DNA of 64,000 nucleotides, from positions 17,002,501-17,066,500 of the forward strand of contig NC_071668.1 of assembly GCF_028554725.1 (NCBI RefSeq), given 5' to 3'. Numbering within the stretch: position 1 is the stretch's first letter; each line of letters begins with the position of its first letter. Of the stretch, positions 12,901 through 24,900 are shown in pieces. The DNA comes from Zeugodacus cucurbitae. Lineage: Eukaryota; Arthropoda; Insecta; Diptera; Tephritidae. Both the position numbers and the translations under genes were made by a program. The notes below the pieces were generated by a model, which saw nothing but the letters and a program-made list of their open reading frames with translations, was not told the origin of the DNA and did not search any database.

Positions 12901-13151
12901 TGTTGTCTACTTTTTTAGTTGGGGGTTGGGATAATTATCAGTTAGTAAATTAATTAGTACCTTTTTGACAGTATCTAGACTGTCGTGTGCAGATCGCATA
13001 CATAGACAGAAGAGTAAACCAACTGGACCCGCAAAAAATTATTTGAGAATTCCCTCTCCCAGCAAAAGTGAGAGTAATGTAAGTAATGAGAGTAATTATA
13101 AACCAAAATCTTAAGTTTACAGAAAATATCCTCTCTTTGACGACAAATACT
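6935..13151. other. Long AT-rich non-coding stretch
   Basis: No gene recognised in about 6.2 kb. Features seen: a perfect inverted repeat at 7431-7480 (listed separately), a G-rich patch near 7540-7575, and GC-richer DNA at about 10010-10310. That last patch is open on both strands (10017-10262 plus, 9979-10221 minus) and contains ATCGATTATTAG. At 11756-12277 (173 residues) and 12345-12740 (131 residues) there are minus-strand open frames. The first starts with a signal-peptide-like hydrophobic run, but its composition otherwise looks random. None resembles a known family. This could be intron or intergenic DNA. Confidence 0.35.
7431..7480. repeat. Perfect 15-bp inverted repeat (hairpin)
   Basis: ACATGTGGCACATGC at 7431-7445 is followed, after a 20-nt loop, by its exact reverse complement at 7466-7480. 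Both arms also contain the near-palindromic core TGTGGCACA. It could be a cruciform-forming or protein-binding palindrome. It is too short for a typical pre-miRNA. Confidence 0.7.
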
Positions 13152-13590
13152 TTTGGATGAACTGAACGGAATTCCAAAGTTCTTGCTTTCGCTATTTCCT
13201 TACATCGTTATTAAGACAAGCCTACAGATCTTATAAAGAATAGTTCCCTCAAACGAGAAATGAGACTGTAATTAGGAAATAAACTTATATATGAGCAATG
13301 AATAGTCCATAGAAATTAGCTTCCGACTAGAGTGGTAAGATTGGTTTGGACTTTAGTTTAATGATTAGATTGGTTTCATGACCAATACTTTTTGAAGAAC
13401 TGAACGGAATTCCAAAGTTCATTCTTTCCTTACATCGTCGTTAAGGCAAACCTACAAATCTTACGAAGAGTAGTCCCCTCAATCGAGAAATAAGACTGAA
13501 TTGTACAGTAATTATGAAACAGATTTATCTATGAACAATGAATAGCCCATAGAATTTAGCTTCGGGCTCGAGTGGTAAGATTGGTCTGGA
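13152..13590 (+). repeat. Two-copy tandem duplication, about 237-bp period
   Basis: Copy 1 runs about 13152-13350 and copy 2 about 13389-13590. Shared blocks in order are GAACTGAACGGAATTCCAAA, CCTTACATCGT, AGTAGTCCCCTCAA-like text, GAGAAATRAGACTG, CAATGAATAG-CCATAGAA and AGTGGTAAGATTGGT. The copies show many point differences and a few small indels, so the duplication is old. No coding potential or TE motif was recognised in it. Confidence 0.8.
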
Positions 13591-14114
13591 TTGATCAACG
13601 GAATCAAACGTCTTTTGACTTCTTTCCAATAAATAAAATAATTATATGAGGGCAAGACTACAACAATATCTACTAAATAGTAGACAAAGCTATCGAATCA
13701 CATGTTGAATTGCCAAGGAAGATGGAGACGGTAAGTTCACATGAAGAAAGAATAACTGAAACAAGCCAGAAACAAGTAAGTTGGAAATAAGGTTCTAAAA
13801 GATCCAGTAGAACTATTTTGAAGTCCAATGTCTCTTCCCGACATTGACAGAACCACGGATATAATTGTTCCAGAAGACCATAAAGGAGACGGTAACTTCA
13901 CACTGCGTGCTTTAAGAGGATTCTCTATCTTCTATTTTGAGTTCTAGTCTATACGATTCCTATACTAGAGTATGATTACAGAAGTACAGGCGTGAAATAC
14001 TTAGTTCTTCCAATAAGTCGAACACTTTTACTTTTCCACGCTACTTTTTGTGAATGTTAAAAATTTGTTTATGTTTTCCTTTTCTGTTTTTTTTATTTTG
14101 TTTTTTTATTGCAG

Positions 14115-14159
14115 TCACTGTATTCCCGCAGCTCATGGGTGGCTATTTGCTTAAACCAA
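14115..14159 (+). other. Candidate internal exon, 45 nt
   Basis: A long T-rich tract (about 14060-14110) ends in TTGCAG, a strong 3' splice site. The 45 nt that follow end CCAA before GTAAGTGACT, a near-consensus 5' splice site. Two frames are open: frame 1 gives 15 residues with no stop (SLYSRSSWVAICLNQ), and frame 3 gives a stretch containing an ATG at 14135. The third frame stops. I do not recognise the peptide, so it could be a small coding exon, a 5'UTR exon or a chance pairing. It lies 20 kb upstream of the plus-strand promoter at 34270 and so would belong to a different transcript or an upstream alternative promoter. Confidence 0.3.
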
Positions 14160-16612
14160 GTAAGTGACTTCCCGCTCGAATTGTTTTGGTGTATGCTCGC
14201 ATTGCAGTAATTGGAAACCACAGCCAACATAACAACAATTTGTTTGCAATAAAAATCAAGAAAAAAAAGAGCGACGCTAAAATCACACGCCACAATTTAG
14301 CAGCCAATGGAATGAATGGTCAAGCAAAATTTGAGCGCGCAACGCCAACTTCTAAGCGAGTTGGCTTTTGTTATTAGAAGTATCAATGAGATTGCATTAT
14401 TGTTATTGCATTTTGTTTCCTTTATTTATTTATTTTTGTTTTTATTTTTAATTTTTTGTTTTGCTACCATTTTTGTTTCGCCGTTTGAAACAGTTCGCTT
14501 GTTCGCTTTGAAGTTGTGCTATTAATTTCTTAAATGCATTTACCGCGATTTATTGTTGCATTAACGTGTGTGTTGCATATTGTTATTGTTTAACAAGTTG
14601 TGTTTGTGGTGAGATTGTCTTACAAATGCTTTGAAAATTTTATTAGATATATCCCAGGTGGTCCATTCGGTCCGTTAGTGTTGAGCGTTTCTGTCAAAGC
14701 TTTTCGGCTTGCTTGTTGGTTAGCTTGTTTGCTTGCTTGTCAAGCTTCATGGATTTGAACATTTCCTGATTTAAGTAGAACAAAGTGATATTTTGTTGAA
14801 AGCAAGCGCATTCAGTGTTACAAGCGCTACAAATGTTTTTAAATACGATTTCAGTCAGATTACTTACAAATAAGTGGAATAGGAAGCCACTAATAAAGCT
14901 TGAAATGAAAACAAGTTTGTGCAAAATAATTGAGGTGAAGTCAACCATTTCAAACGAACCATATATGGAAAGATATTTCAAAGAGTGATATAAATTGTTG
15001 AGCAAAAATTCATAGTAAAATGGACCTGTGAGCAAATCACTACGAAAATAAGGTGCTCTCTAGTGAGATGAAAATGAAAATATCTGAATTTTATATAAAA
15101 GCCTTTACATATTGAACCCGAGAGATAACGAAAACCATTCTCTCAAGGATTTGAGACATACGTCAGACCACAGATAACTAGGATCTTCCGGTACAAGTTT
15201 GAAAGTTTCAATCTACAATTTTATAAAAAGAATATGTGAAGAAAGCATTTGGTCTTGATCGTCCCCATCACTCATTAACCTTAATGGTCACCTAGAAAAG
15301 ACTTTGACAGACTTGGATTACTCAGTGCGAAACTACATTTGGCATGAATCCTGAGCTAGCAATAATCAGAGGTCTATGACGACTTTTCATAGTCAATATA
15401 ACCGGAAGGTGTGTTCAGTCGAGAACTGTAGACCTCAGAATACATAAAACTATTTCAAGAGTATCGTATGCTACTACAACAACAATCTGATGCCCTCTTA
15501 TGTCATAATGAAACAGGTAAATTGTCAAAAGGCATTCTGTACTTTAGAGTTAGAAGACTTCATCACAGATACATCAATTAAACCATGATGAGCAAAAGCT
15601 CGCTTTACGTCTTCAAGTGTATGAAACAATGTGAAAGACCTCTCGGTAATATCATTAAATCGCTTTTAGGATATAACAATGGAAGGAAGAACTAATGAAT
15701 CTAGTGAATGAACTCATAGCAAATTGAAGTGAAAGGGATAGAATATTCCTCATTAAAAAATCGAGCGATTACTATTCAAAAAGGTATGGAAAGGAATATT
15801 TGTGAAAAACCTTAGATTAATTGATTCGATTTATAAAGATTTTTCTCTCACTTTCTTTCAGGAAAAAAAATTCACTGCTATTTTATCGCAACGCAATAAC
15901 GGTAACTATGAGAACGCAAAAAATGATCTAAAAACTAATAACAAAGCACTTTGCATTGCACAAATTAACAAATCTGCGGAAAACAAACTCACTCGCTAAG
16001 CCGTCAACTAAGGCGCCATTAAATACGAAAGTGCGATATCGCTAAAACCCAGCGCCAAAATACGTTAACATAAATTCTGAGAGTAATAAAAATTGTTTTC
16101 TTCCATTTTTATTGAAAATATAGAACTTTTATCGCTTAGCTAAATCACGCTCATTCGAACGTTTAACGGTTGTTGGCGGCCATGCCAAAGAGCAATTAGC
16201 CAAAACACACATCACTGAAGAGGCGAAAGAAGGCGGAAGGATTGCATGCGAACTAATAAATGGCGATACGAAGTGGGGGAATTGATAAAGGCGAAAAAAG
16301 AAAACTGGAAAAATTAAAGCGCAAAAGAATTGCAGTGAAAATAGAAAATAAAATACAAGAAAAAAATGAAATAAAATACAAACTTCAGTGGCAGCAATGA
16401 AGCCAATCGAGTACGGAAGATTCACACATACATATACATAAGTGCCGTTAGTAAGCGATACACATCACTCTCGCTTGCATTTGGCGCGCGCCGAAAGCCG
16501 ATCCATTTCATTTGCAACAATTGACCGCCAACCTAGCGGGGCGCATAGGTGGCTGAGCTTTGATGGCGCCACACACAGCAGCCGTGAGGAGCCGCGCCAC
16601 TGCCACTGGGTG

Positions 16613-16614
<2 letters not shown>

Positions 16615-16644
<30 letters not shown>
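16615..16644. repeat. (CTG)10 microsatellite
   Basis: Ten uninterrupted CTG units, reading as CAG on the minus strand, where a short open frame would encode ten glutamines. It lies in a GC-richer island that includes GGCGCGCGCC at about 16480. No gene around it was identified. Confidence 0.9.
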
Positions 16645-16647
<3 letters not shown>

Positions 16648-17777
16648 GGTGGCAATAACAATTGAACTAATCGCGCAAATAAAATCGCATAAAATGCAAT
16701 GCAAACAAATAACTGCACGGAATTGTTGAAGCGAAAAAGTAATAGCAACAACAACAACAAAATACTTGCATTGTTGTTGTTTATTTGTTTCGTATTAGTA
16801 TGAAACTTGCCAAATTCCAGTACGTAAATTTTAGTTGCGAATTTATTTAGCATTTTGCGCGCCAATCGGAATTGTATCAGTGTCGCTTTTGGGTGGTTGC
16901 CACCATAAAGTTGCAACATGCTACATGCAACTTTACTGCTCTCTCTCCCTTTCAGCTAGTTTGGAACTCTATTTATTGTTGCTGTTAAGGGCTCTCTAAG
17001 CCGGTCTCGCGTGGCATCTTCATTCAACGCTTGGACTATCTTAAGAAGACACACTCACACACCCACGTATGTAACGGTACATTGGTACGCGCTACAATGC
17101 ATTTATTTATAGAGTAAAATAGTTTGTTGCATCAACGCTGATAATTTATTTATGAAAGTTTGTCTATACATTTGGAGTTTATATACAAATTATATGTGAA
17201 TGATTGCATGTGTAGATGTGCTGCCGTTGAAAGCGTTGCAAGTTCAAAATAAAAATAATAATAATAACAATAACAATTGTTCAAAAGTTTACTCCAACCG
17301 AGCTGCGGGTTTTGTATTTGAGTCTATTGAATGGACAAAGTTGGCATTTTAATCCGATATTTCGTACGATTTGCCTTTACACTGAATCTAATATCTGAGA
17401 AATATGCATATTCCAGTTGGATTAAGAACCGTTACGTATGTGCATATATACAATGTGCAAGTCCAGCGGGATTAGCAAACAAAGTAAACGGATGGAAGTA
17501 ATACATAAGTGCAGAAAGTAATATTTTCGCAGAGATGGTGAAATAGAGAGCTACAATATTTGCACAGTGGGGCAAACAGATCAAAGATATTTTATTTAAA
17601 AAACAACAAATGAAATAAATAAAGGAAAAATAAGTGTGTTGCAAGAAGAAAATCAGAAATAATTTTGGAGTTGAATAGTTGAAGAGATTTTTTTATTAAT
17701 TATTTTAAACAGAGTTGCCACACTATTCGAATTTTATTATTATGTAAAGTAATGTATGTGATTGGCGTTGCAACCGT

Positions 17778-19595
17778 TTAGCCGGTTATAGCCGAATCGA
17801 CGATAGTGCGCCACCTGTCTCTCTCCTTCGCAGTTTGGCGCCAGTTGGAGATCCCAAGTGTAACCAGGTCGCTCTCCACCTGGTCCCTCCAACGGAGTGG
17901 AGGCCTTCCCCTTCCTCGGCTTCCTCCGGCGGGTACTGCATCGAACACTTTCAGGGCTGGAGTGTTTTCGTCCATTCGGACAACATGACCTAGCCAGCGT
18001 AGCCGCTGTCTTTTTATTCGCTGAACTATGTCAATGTCGTCGTATAACTCGTACAGCTCATCGTTCCATCGTCTGCGGTATTCGCCGTTGCCAATGTTCT
18101 GAGGACCATAAATCTTGCGCAAAATTTTCCTCTCGAAAACTCCTAGTGTCGTCTCATCTGATGTTGACATCGTCCAAGCTTCTGCACCGTAAAGCAGGAC
18201 GGGAATGATAAGCGACTTGTAGAGCTTGATTTTGGTTCGTCGAGAGAGGACTTTACTGTTCAATTGCCTACTCAGTCCAAAGTAGCACCTGTTGGCAAGA
18301 GTTATTCTGCGCTGGATTTCGAGGCTGACATTGTTCGTGTTGTTGATGCTGGTTCCCAGGTATACGAAATTATCTACGACCTCGAAGTTATGACTGTCAA
18401 CAGTGACGTGGGAGCCAAGACGCGAATGCGCCGACTGTTTGTTTGATGACAGGAGATATTTCGTCTTGTCCTCATTCACCTCCAGACCCATTCGCTTCGC
18501 CTCCTTATCCATGCGGGAAAAAGCAGAACAAACGGCGCGGTTGTTGCTTCCGATGATATCAATATCATCGGCGTACGCCAGGAGCTGTACACTCTTGTAG
18601 AAGATTGTACCTTCTCGGTTTAGCTCTGCAGCTCTTATAATTTTTTCCAGCATCAGGTTAAAGAAGTCGCACGATAGTGAGTCACCTTGTCTGAAACCTC
18701 GTTTGGTATCGAACGGCTCGGAGAGGTCCTTCCCAATCATGACGGAGCTTTTGGTGTTGCTCAACGTCAATTTACACAGCCGTATTAGTTTTGCGGGGAT
18801 ACCAAATTCAGACATCGCGGCGTAAAGGCAACTCCTTTTCGTGCTGTCGAAAGCAGCTTTAAAATCGACAAAGAGGTGGTGTGTGTCGATCCTCTTTTCT
18901 CGGGTCTTTTCCAAGATTTGGCGCATGGTGAATATCTGGTCAGTTGTCGATTTTCCAGGTCTAAAGCCACACTGATAAGGTCCAATCAGTTTGTTGACGG
19001 TGGGCTTTAGTCTTTCACACAATACGCTCGATAGAACCTTGTATGCGATATTTAGGAGGCTGATCCCACGGTAATTGGCGCAGATTGTGGGATCTCCCTT
19101 TTTATGGATTGGGCAGAGCACACTGAGATTCCAATCGTCAGGCATGCTTTCTTCCGACCATATTCTACAAAGAAGCTGATGCATGCACCTTATCAGTTCT
19201 TCGCCGCCGTATTTGAATAGTTCTGCCGGTAATCTATCGGCCCCCGCTGCTTTGTTGTTCTTCAAGCGGGTAATTGCTATTCGAATTTCTTCATGGTCGG
19301 GTAATGGAACATCTGTTCCATCGTCATCGATTGGGGGATCGGGTTCGCCATCTCCTGGTGTTGTACTCTCACTGCCATTCAGCAGGTCGGAGAAGTGTTC
19401 CCTCCATAATCCCAGTATGCCCTGGACATCGGTTACCAGATTACCACCTTGGTCTCTACATGAGGATGCTCCGGTCTTGAAACCTTCGTTAAGTCGCTTC
19501 ATTTTTTCATAAAATTTTCGAGCATTCCCTCTGTCTGCCAGCTTCTCAAGCTCTTCGTACTCACGCATTTCGGCCTCTTTCTTTTTTGTCTGCAA
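17778..19595 (-). CDS. Reverse transcriptase of the RTE-like retrotransposon
   Basis: A 605-residue open frame with no internal stop. Successive RT blocks are visible: [13 protein letters not shown] (113-125), NYRGISLL (174-181), GFRPGKST (210-217), FVDFKAAFD (242-250), GFRQGDSLS (300-308) and the catalytic YADD (341-344, about 18564-18575). The C-terminal region carries YGAEAW and [11 protein letters not shown] motifs, typical of this group. It copies the element RNA into DNA at a nicked target. The first ATG (residue 1) is only the start of the open frame: the protein is continuous with the endonuclease part at 19499-20225, which is in another frame because of a single indel near 19580-19590 in an A-rich run. 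The intact RT suggests a fairly recent insertion. Confidence 0.9.
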   Translation of the reverse strand: MQTKKKEAEMREYEELEKLADRGNARKFYEKMKRLNEGFKTGASSCRDQGGNLVTDVQGILGLWREHFSDLLNGSESTTPGDGEPDPPIDDDGTDVPLPDHEEIRIAITRLKNNKAAGADRLPAELFKYGGEELIRCMHQLLCRIWSEESMPDDWNLSVLCPIHKKGDPTICANYRGISLLNIAYKVLSSVLCERLKPTVNKLIGPYQCGFRPGKSTTDQIFTMRQILEKTREKRIDTHHLFVDFKAAFDSTKRSCLYAAMSEFGIPAKLIRLCKLTLSNTKSSVMIGKDLSEPFDTKRGFRQGDSLSCDFFNLMLEKIIRAAELNREGTIFYKSVQLLAYADDIDIIGSNNRAVCSAFSRMDKEAKRMGLEVNEDKTKYLLSSNKQSAHSRLGSHVTVDSHNFEVVDNFVYLGTSINNTNNVSLEIQRRITLANRCYFGLSRQLNSKVLSRRTKIKLYKSLIIPVLLYGAEAWTMSTSDETTLGVFERKILRKIYGPQNIGNGEYRRRWNDELYELYDDIDIVQRIKRQRLRWLGHVVRMDENTPALKVFDAVPAGGSRGRGRPPLRWRDQVESDLVTLGISNWRQTAKERDRWRTIVDSAITG

Positions 19596-20225
19596 ATGCG
19601 TCTCGCTTCCCTCTTCAGCTCTCGGTATCTATCCCATCCCGCACGTGTTGTGGTCGTTTGCAATGTTGCGAGGTAGGCAGTCTGTTTTCTCTCCGCTGCG
19701 AGACGGCACTCCTCATCGTACCAGCTTGTTTTTTGTCGTTGCCGAAAACCAATTGTTTCGGCTGCAGCGGTACGCAGTGAGTTTGAGATGCCGTTCCACA
19801 GTTCCCTTATACCGAGATGCTGATGAGTGCTCTCAGAGAGCAGGAGTGCAAGTCGAGTAGAGTATTTCGTGGCTGTCTGTTGCGATTGCAGCTTTTCGAC
19901 GTCGAACCTTCCTTGTGTTTGTTGACGGGCATTCTTTGCTGCACAGAGGCGGGTGCGTATCTTCGCTGCGACCAGATAATGGTCCGAGTCTATATTTGGT
20001 CCTCGGAGCGTACGCACGTCTAAAACACAGGAGACATGTCTTCCGTCTATCACAACGTGATCGATTTGGTTCCGCGTGTTTCGATCAGGAGACAGCCAAG
20101 TAGCTTGATGTATTTTCTTATGCTGGAATCTGGTACTACAGACGACCATATTTCGGGCCCCAGCGAAGTCGATCAGCCTCAGGCCGTTTGGCGATGTTTC
20201 GTCATGGAGCCTGAATCCATTAATT
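19499..20225 (-). pseudogene. Endonuclease C-terminus of the RTE-like retrotransposon
   Basis: A partial endonuclease domain (exonuclease/endonuclease/phosphatase fold) that would nick target DNA for retrotransposition. The recognisable end of the domain reads TWLSPDRNTRNQIDHVVI and then NIDSDHYLVAAKI. The SDH triad is the last catalytic block of the fold; the N-terminal catalytic blocks are lost by 5' truncation. The frame is open upstream of its first ATG (20149) to about 20225. After the domain come about 120 residues of linker up to [11 protein letters not shown], where a frameshift separates it from the RT frame; the last ~27 residues of this frame are therefore spurious. Confidence 0.82.
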
Positions 20226-20486
20226 AGTCTAGTAAAATTTTAGATTATTTGCATACAATTTAAGACATCTGAACTCATTAATTGCAGAAATATTTTTAAG
20301 AGGGTTGCCACCTTTATATATTTTTTATTATATTATTGAAATTTATTACTTCAACTGAGAGGTAAACATTATCATTATAATTTTTGACTATTTTCCCCTA
20401 TTAAGACATTTAAGTATTATAATTTCATAAAAAAATTCGGCTACCATTGTATTTCCACTGATTAAAAAATAACTAATTTTAATATA
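20226..20486. repeat. AT-rich flank with diverged internal duplication
   Basis: About 20430-20490 and about 20605-20660 share TTCCACTGATTAAAAA / TTTCACACTGATTAAAAA followed by TTTTAAT-A-ACAGTATC. The text AAGAAAGTGCCAAA-AGTGTTAT occurs at about 20551 and again at about 20680. The left part of the Tc1-like relic thus contains a diverged tandem duplication of roughly 130-190 bp. GGTTGCCACC at about 20303 resembles GTTGCCACAC at about 17714 on the other side of the retrotransposon. Confidence 0.5.
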
Positions 20487-21960
20487 CAGTATCCGACAAA
20501 ATTACGGATACCCCACCAAATTTTTTACTATTATTTGAATATTTCTTCCAAGAAAGTGCCAAAAAGTGTTATAATTTAAGTAATTTCATAAAAAAGTTGG
20601 AATAGGGTTACCGCTGGTTTCACACTGATTAAAAACTAATTACTTTTAATCCACAGTATCAATATGCAATATTTTTTCCAAGAAAGTGCCAAAGTGTTAT
20701 CAAATGCCATCAAGCTTTTGGAAAATACTAATGCAGCCATAAAGTTTGACGAAAGAGTCATGAGAGACTCAAAAGTAAGTACATTCAAGGCACCATTAAG
20801 TTCGGAGGTGGAAATGTTTTATTTTGGTGTTGCTGTAGCCACAGTGGTCTGGTAGAGAGTCCTACGTAGTGATGCTGAGTACAAATTAAGGCAATAGTCT
20901 GCTTTACAGGCTTCAAAAAATCGATTTTTTTGTTTTGTTTTAAATCTTTTCCAACACTATCCAATAATATGTCTTTAAAATTCCAGAGGCCAATTTGACA
21001 TATTTTCGAAGCTAGAACAGTTTTAGTGGCCGAGCGTCGAGCAGGTGCGAATGCTCAGGCAGACCTTTAAAGCGCGTTTTCTCGAGTTTTCATTTTCACA
21101 AGTGTTAGAAAACGGTGCCGGCGATAGCTAAAAGAATATATGTCCGATCGAAAAAAACCAAAGTGATCTAGCTTCAGTATTAAATTATCTTCTATTTAAA
21201 CTAAACAAGTTGGACAAAAGTATTATTTAAACTACTTGTTTTGCAACTTAAAGTCAATTTTTTTTTTCTTAAAAAAGTGAATTTTTTTTCAAACTTCGAA
21301 AAACTTTGGAATTTTATAATTTCTTCGGTATTTTTTTAGTTCATAAAGAAAAGAAACTTATAAAAATTAAAAAAAAATTTGGTTCGACTGTTTCAGATGC
21401 ATCGCACGACCTCCATCACCGGCACTGATTTACAAGTGCAGACTCCAGGCGCTCCAGAAAAATACTTACAACTTTGAAACAATTTCAATATTTTATAATA
21501 ACAAATATTGCTTTTTAAGCCTTAAATATAGTACACTATCTCTTAAAATTCCGTTTACCGCAATCATTTTCTTCCCTTTAAAAAAAAAAAATGGCGAAAA
21601 ACGCTTTTTTTCGGCTTCTAAAGCAGACTACTGCCTTAAGAGCGCTTAGCAAAAAAAATGGACTTAGAAGATAACTTTATATACCAGCAGGACAATAAGG
21701 CCGAACATACAAGTCGGGTTTCGAAAGAATATTTCGAACAAAAATCTATAGAGCTGCTACTATCGCCTGCCTAAACCTCTGACTTAAATCCTATTAGGCA
21801 TTTATAGTAATATTTTAAACATACCACAATCACTTTTTCTGAACTTGGTAGACAGCATAACGCTGGAAGAATGTACTTCTAAGCTCATTCTAAAGTGAGA
21901 GATAAAGTAAAGTCATTCAGTTAAACGAAAAGTGAAAAGTCAGTCAAAATTAATAAATTC
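20487..21960 (+). mobile_element. Tc1-like DNA transposon relic, interrupted
   Basis: The left end is TA followed by CAGTATCCGACAAAATTACG, a Tc1-like terminus. Transposase remnants in order are KFGGGN (about 20797-20815, the Tc1 block before the first acidic region), then, beyond the inserted element at 20890-21635, MDLED and QQDN (D at 21691-21693, the second DDE acid) with HTSRVSKEYF-like text. A decayed SPxLNPI-like stretch follows at about 21765-21800, then ELVDS-like text to about 21880. Stops and frameshifts are numerous. Without the insert it would be about 0.73 kb, and much of the N-terminal transposase has been lost. The right terminus is not clear; 21960 is an estimate. Confidence 0.72.
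20890..21635. mobile_element. TTAA-flanked DNA element nested in the Tc1 relic
   Basis: A 746-bp insertion bounded by TTAA on both sides (20886-20889 and 21636-21639). The left end GGCAATAGTCTGCTTTA and the right end (reverse complement GGCAGTAGTCTGCTTTA) are near-perfect 17-bp inverted repeats with one mismatch. A TTAA target duplication is the hallmark of piggyBac-type elements, but the GGCAG ends are not the classic piggyBac termini, so the superfamily is uncertain. The interior is T/A-rich with a GC-richer centre (about 21020-21130) and no transposase frame. Removing it rejoins the Tc1 transposase remnants, which proves it is the younger insertion. Confidence 0.82.
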
Positions 21961-24900
21961 TTCCATTAGGAGGCATAAGGAACTAATGACGGAGATAAGT
22001 CTAATACACCTCAAGGCGGTTCTTGGAGAGCAGTTGTATATCCAGAGCTACTTAAAAATAATATCACTATAGACCTTATGATCGATTGGGAACCAGTGAA
22101 ACTGCAACTTTCATATGGACAGATAAGTTGTATTAAAAATATCCACTCACTCTACAACCAACAAAAATTTAAATTCTCTGTGATAACAGGTCACAGTAAT
22201 TTAGCCGAATAGACCATTACAATTGTCTACAATGAGTTTTCAATAAAAATATGAGGTCTCAACACTCTAGTTATCGGAGATTGAGCGCTTAATTGAAGCA
22301 TTACTTTGACACTAAAACTATGTAAGTATGTGCTGGAGTGTTTGGACTATCACTGAGTTAATCTCAGATTTCGAACCTAGTTTGTAGAAGCTTCTTCCAA
22401 CAACGTTGTACGTGCACTACATTTTATGCGAGATCCAGATGACATCTCTTTCGATGGACACTCTTTGAATAATTAACAGTTCTTATTGAAGCACTTTAAA
22501 ATGCCACAATTTAAATGGAAAACAGCAGATTGCTTGATAGCCGTATTATAAAGCTTTAAAAATGCTAACAGGATTTTCATAAGCTTTGATATGCAGCAAA
22601 GTAAGAACAAATAAATTTAATGGAACCTTATCTAATACATTAAAAAATCCATCTCACTCGCGTTTGGCAATAAAAAAGAAGCAAAACAACCTGAGAAGCA
22701 AGCAATTGATGAGATGTGAGTATAGGTGGGTAATGGAAAAAAAAAAAATAAAACTAAAAGCAGTAAAAGCATTCTAAGAATTGAAATTGAGGAATTTACA
22801 GAGAACAAAACTGCGAAGTAGCAGTTACATAGTAGATGCGGTAAACGCTTTTGGAGAAGAAAGAGGCAGGGGTTTTAAAATACATATGAAGAAGTGATGG
22901 CAACGCCACAGTTTTGGCAATGAAAGCAGTTTTTAAAGGTGAAGGCGTTCTCAAACACGCTGGCGTCGCTTTGCTGTCACGATAAACAACTTAACTAGCT
23001 GAGGTCTCTTCTTGTTTTTGGTGGTGGGTGTCTTCGCAGGTGCGAAGGCTGGTTGGGGAGGAAAGCTTTTTACTGCATATTTGCCCTTTAAACAACGCAT
23101 TTAACATAATAATTTTACGCAATTATTACCTTTTGCCTCGACAATTCTCATAGACATGCAAAGAAATCGTAAAAAATATGCGCAAAGCTATTACATAAAG
23201 GTATGTTTGTGTTCATATGTAAATATCTAGATACAAAGTCTGGCAGTCCGACATTCACACGTTTTTATTTCGACAGCAAACGGACTCAGCGACTGGACTT
23301 ACTATTGCTTGGCACGATATGGCACAAAGCAGAGTATGCGCCAAAAAAAAGAGTTAGAAAAAGAAGCAACAACAACAATAACAACGCTAAAAGAAACCCA
23401 TTGGCGGCTAATAACCTACGAATTGCGGTACATGTTACATACCAATAAAATTTGAGAGAAAAAAAAAAACAAGTTATGCCGCCAAAAACAACAACAACAA
23501 CTGCTATAGGGACTGACAAGCGTGTAGATTGCTAAAACTGGCGAGAGTACAATGTATCACTTTATATTTTTGTTGTTGTTGATGTTATTGTTATTGTTGT
23601 TGTTGTCATCGTGCTTGTTACACCCATTAAAATATTTGATGCGTTTTGCATATTTAATCGAAATATCGCGCCCTCACAGTAGCTCCTTATCGATAGTGGA
23701 AAAAGAAAAAAAAAACAACAACAACTACAAAAAAATCTTCAACAAAAAGTTGAAAGCAAAAAACACAAAAATGAAATGTAAATACAAATACATTTTGTTT
23801 TATGTTGTTGCTACTACAACAATATTTTTTTCGCTTGCCACACAAAAAGGTCGCCATTTAACGATTAGCGGAACGCACAATGTTTGCAAATGTTATTGCC
23901 ACGCTCTTCATCTCTCTTTAAAAACAATAACAAACCAGAAAGAAAAAACAAATTTGCCTTGCTGACAACCCATTTGAATGCCACCCGCCCGTCAGGCCTA
24001 TCTTCCATGCTTACGCCCTTTCTCCTGTCCGTCGCACGCTGCACATTGCCACTTTGCCACATCTGTCACTTTGTTGCCACAGTAGAAGTGTTGAAGGAAG
24101 CGACACTAATAAAATTTGCTCAATTGGCATTTCCATTGAACTCGTGGCGTTGCAAATTTTGTGCTGAAATATACTTTAGAAGCAATTTGTTGCCGGAAGT
24201 GGGAGCTTAAAATGTTGTAGTTGTTGTTGCTTCTGTGGAAGCTAGAATATTTGTTTAATATTTAAGTACTGGAAATAGTTTCCTAAACATTAAAAAAATC
24301 ACTAAGGAGGTCACCTAATACACATCAATGTTACTCTAAAGAATCCTAATTAAACATCCTAACCTCCAAGTCCATGTAAATAGTCTCGTAACAAGAACTT
24401 ACTAATCTTAACACAACAGCTGTCTGAACAACAATGTTCTGGAATCCTCTCTTTATGAGCATCACGATATAGATCAGAATTTACTAAGTAGAATTCTAAT
24501 AGCTTCGTCGAGGGGTTTTCAAAAGATCTGAAGTCAGCTGAGGAGTTTAATGAGTAGTTATCGCCTCAAAATTACAGGGTACACATACTCCAAGTTATCT
24601 CAAAGAAAGCTCTGAAGAGGCCGTGAAGTACATGAAAATTTTGAGCCACGAGCTTCGGGCCTCTTTCGAATGGTTGATGAACCTTATGCGAAACTTTTTC
24701 GGTATTTAAATATATGGATAGCAACGGGGCTTCTTTTATTATTGATGGTTATACAAGTACAAAATTCAAATTCATAGTTGGGACGTTGGTAGGACATGAG
24801 GTCAGTGAAAAGATGAAGATGAGGCAAGTTAATATTATTAGAAAATAAGGTATTTCCCTGGATTGTCGACTCTACGTCACTGGATCTGTTATATGCGATC

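Larger units (their letters stand above)
13591..17749. other. Non-coding stretch with one candidate exon
   Basis: Apart from the candidate 45-nt exon at 14115-14159, no gene was recognised. Near 16440-16660 there is a GC-richer island with GGCGCGCGCC and a (CTG)10 run. AT-rich simple sequence (AAT/AAC repeats) lies near 17250-17280. Open frames here (for example 14694-15035 and 16129-16425, minus strand) are hydrophobic and low in complexity, as expected from T-rich DNA. Confidence 0.35.
17750..20225 (-). mobile_element. RTE-like non-LTR retrotransposon, 5'-truncated
   Basis: About 2.48 kb in minus orientation. It begins (element 5' side, near 20225) inside the apurinic-like endonuclease domain and runs through reverse transcriptase to a stop at 17778, followed by a very short 3' tail. 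The 5' truncation is what target-primed reverse transcription commonly leaves. The endonuclease N-terminus is missing, so the copy cannot be autonomous. The general organisation (endonuclease plus RT in one frame, RT tail with an RLRWLGH motif, no RNase H, short 3' end) suggests the RTE clade; the exact clade is from memory. TTGCCAC-containing DNA on both sides (about 17715 and 20303) may be parts of the repeat it landed in. Confidence 0.88.

Noticed and set aside
17806..19512. Plus-strand open frames across the retrotransposon
   Set aside because: They are antisense shadows of the reverse transcriptase frame.
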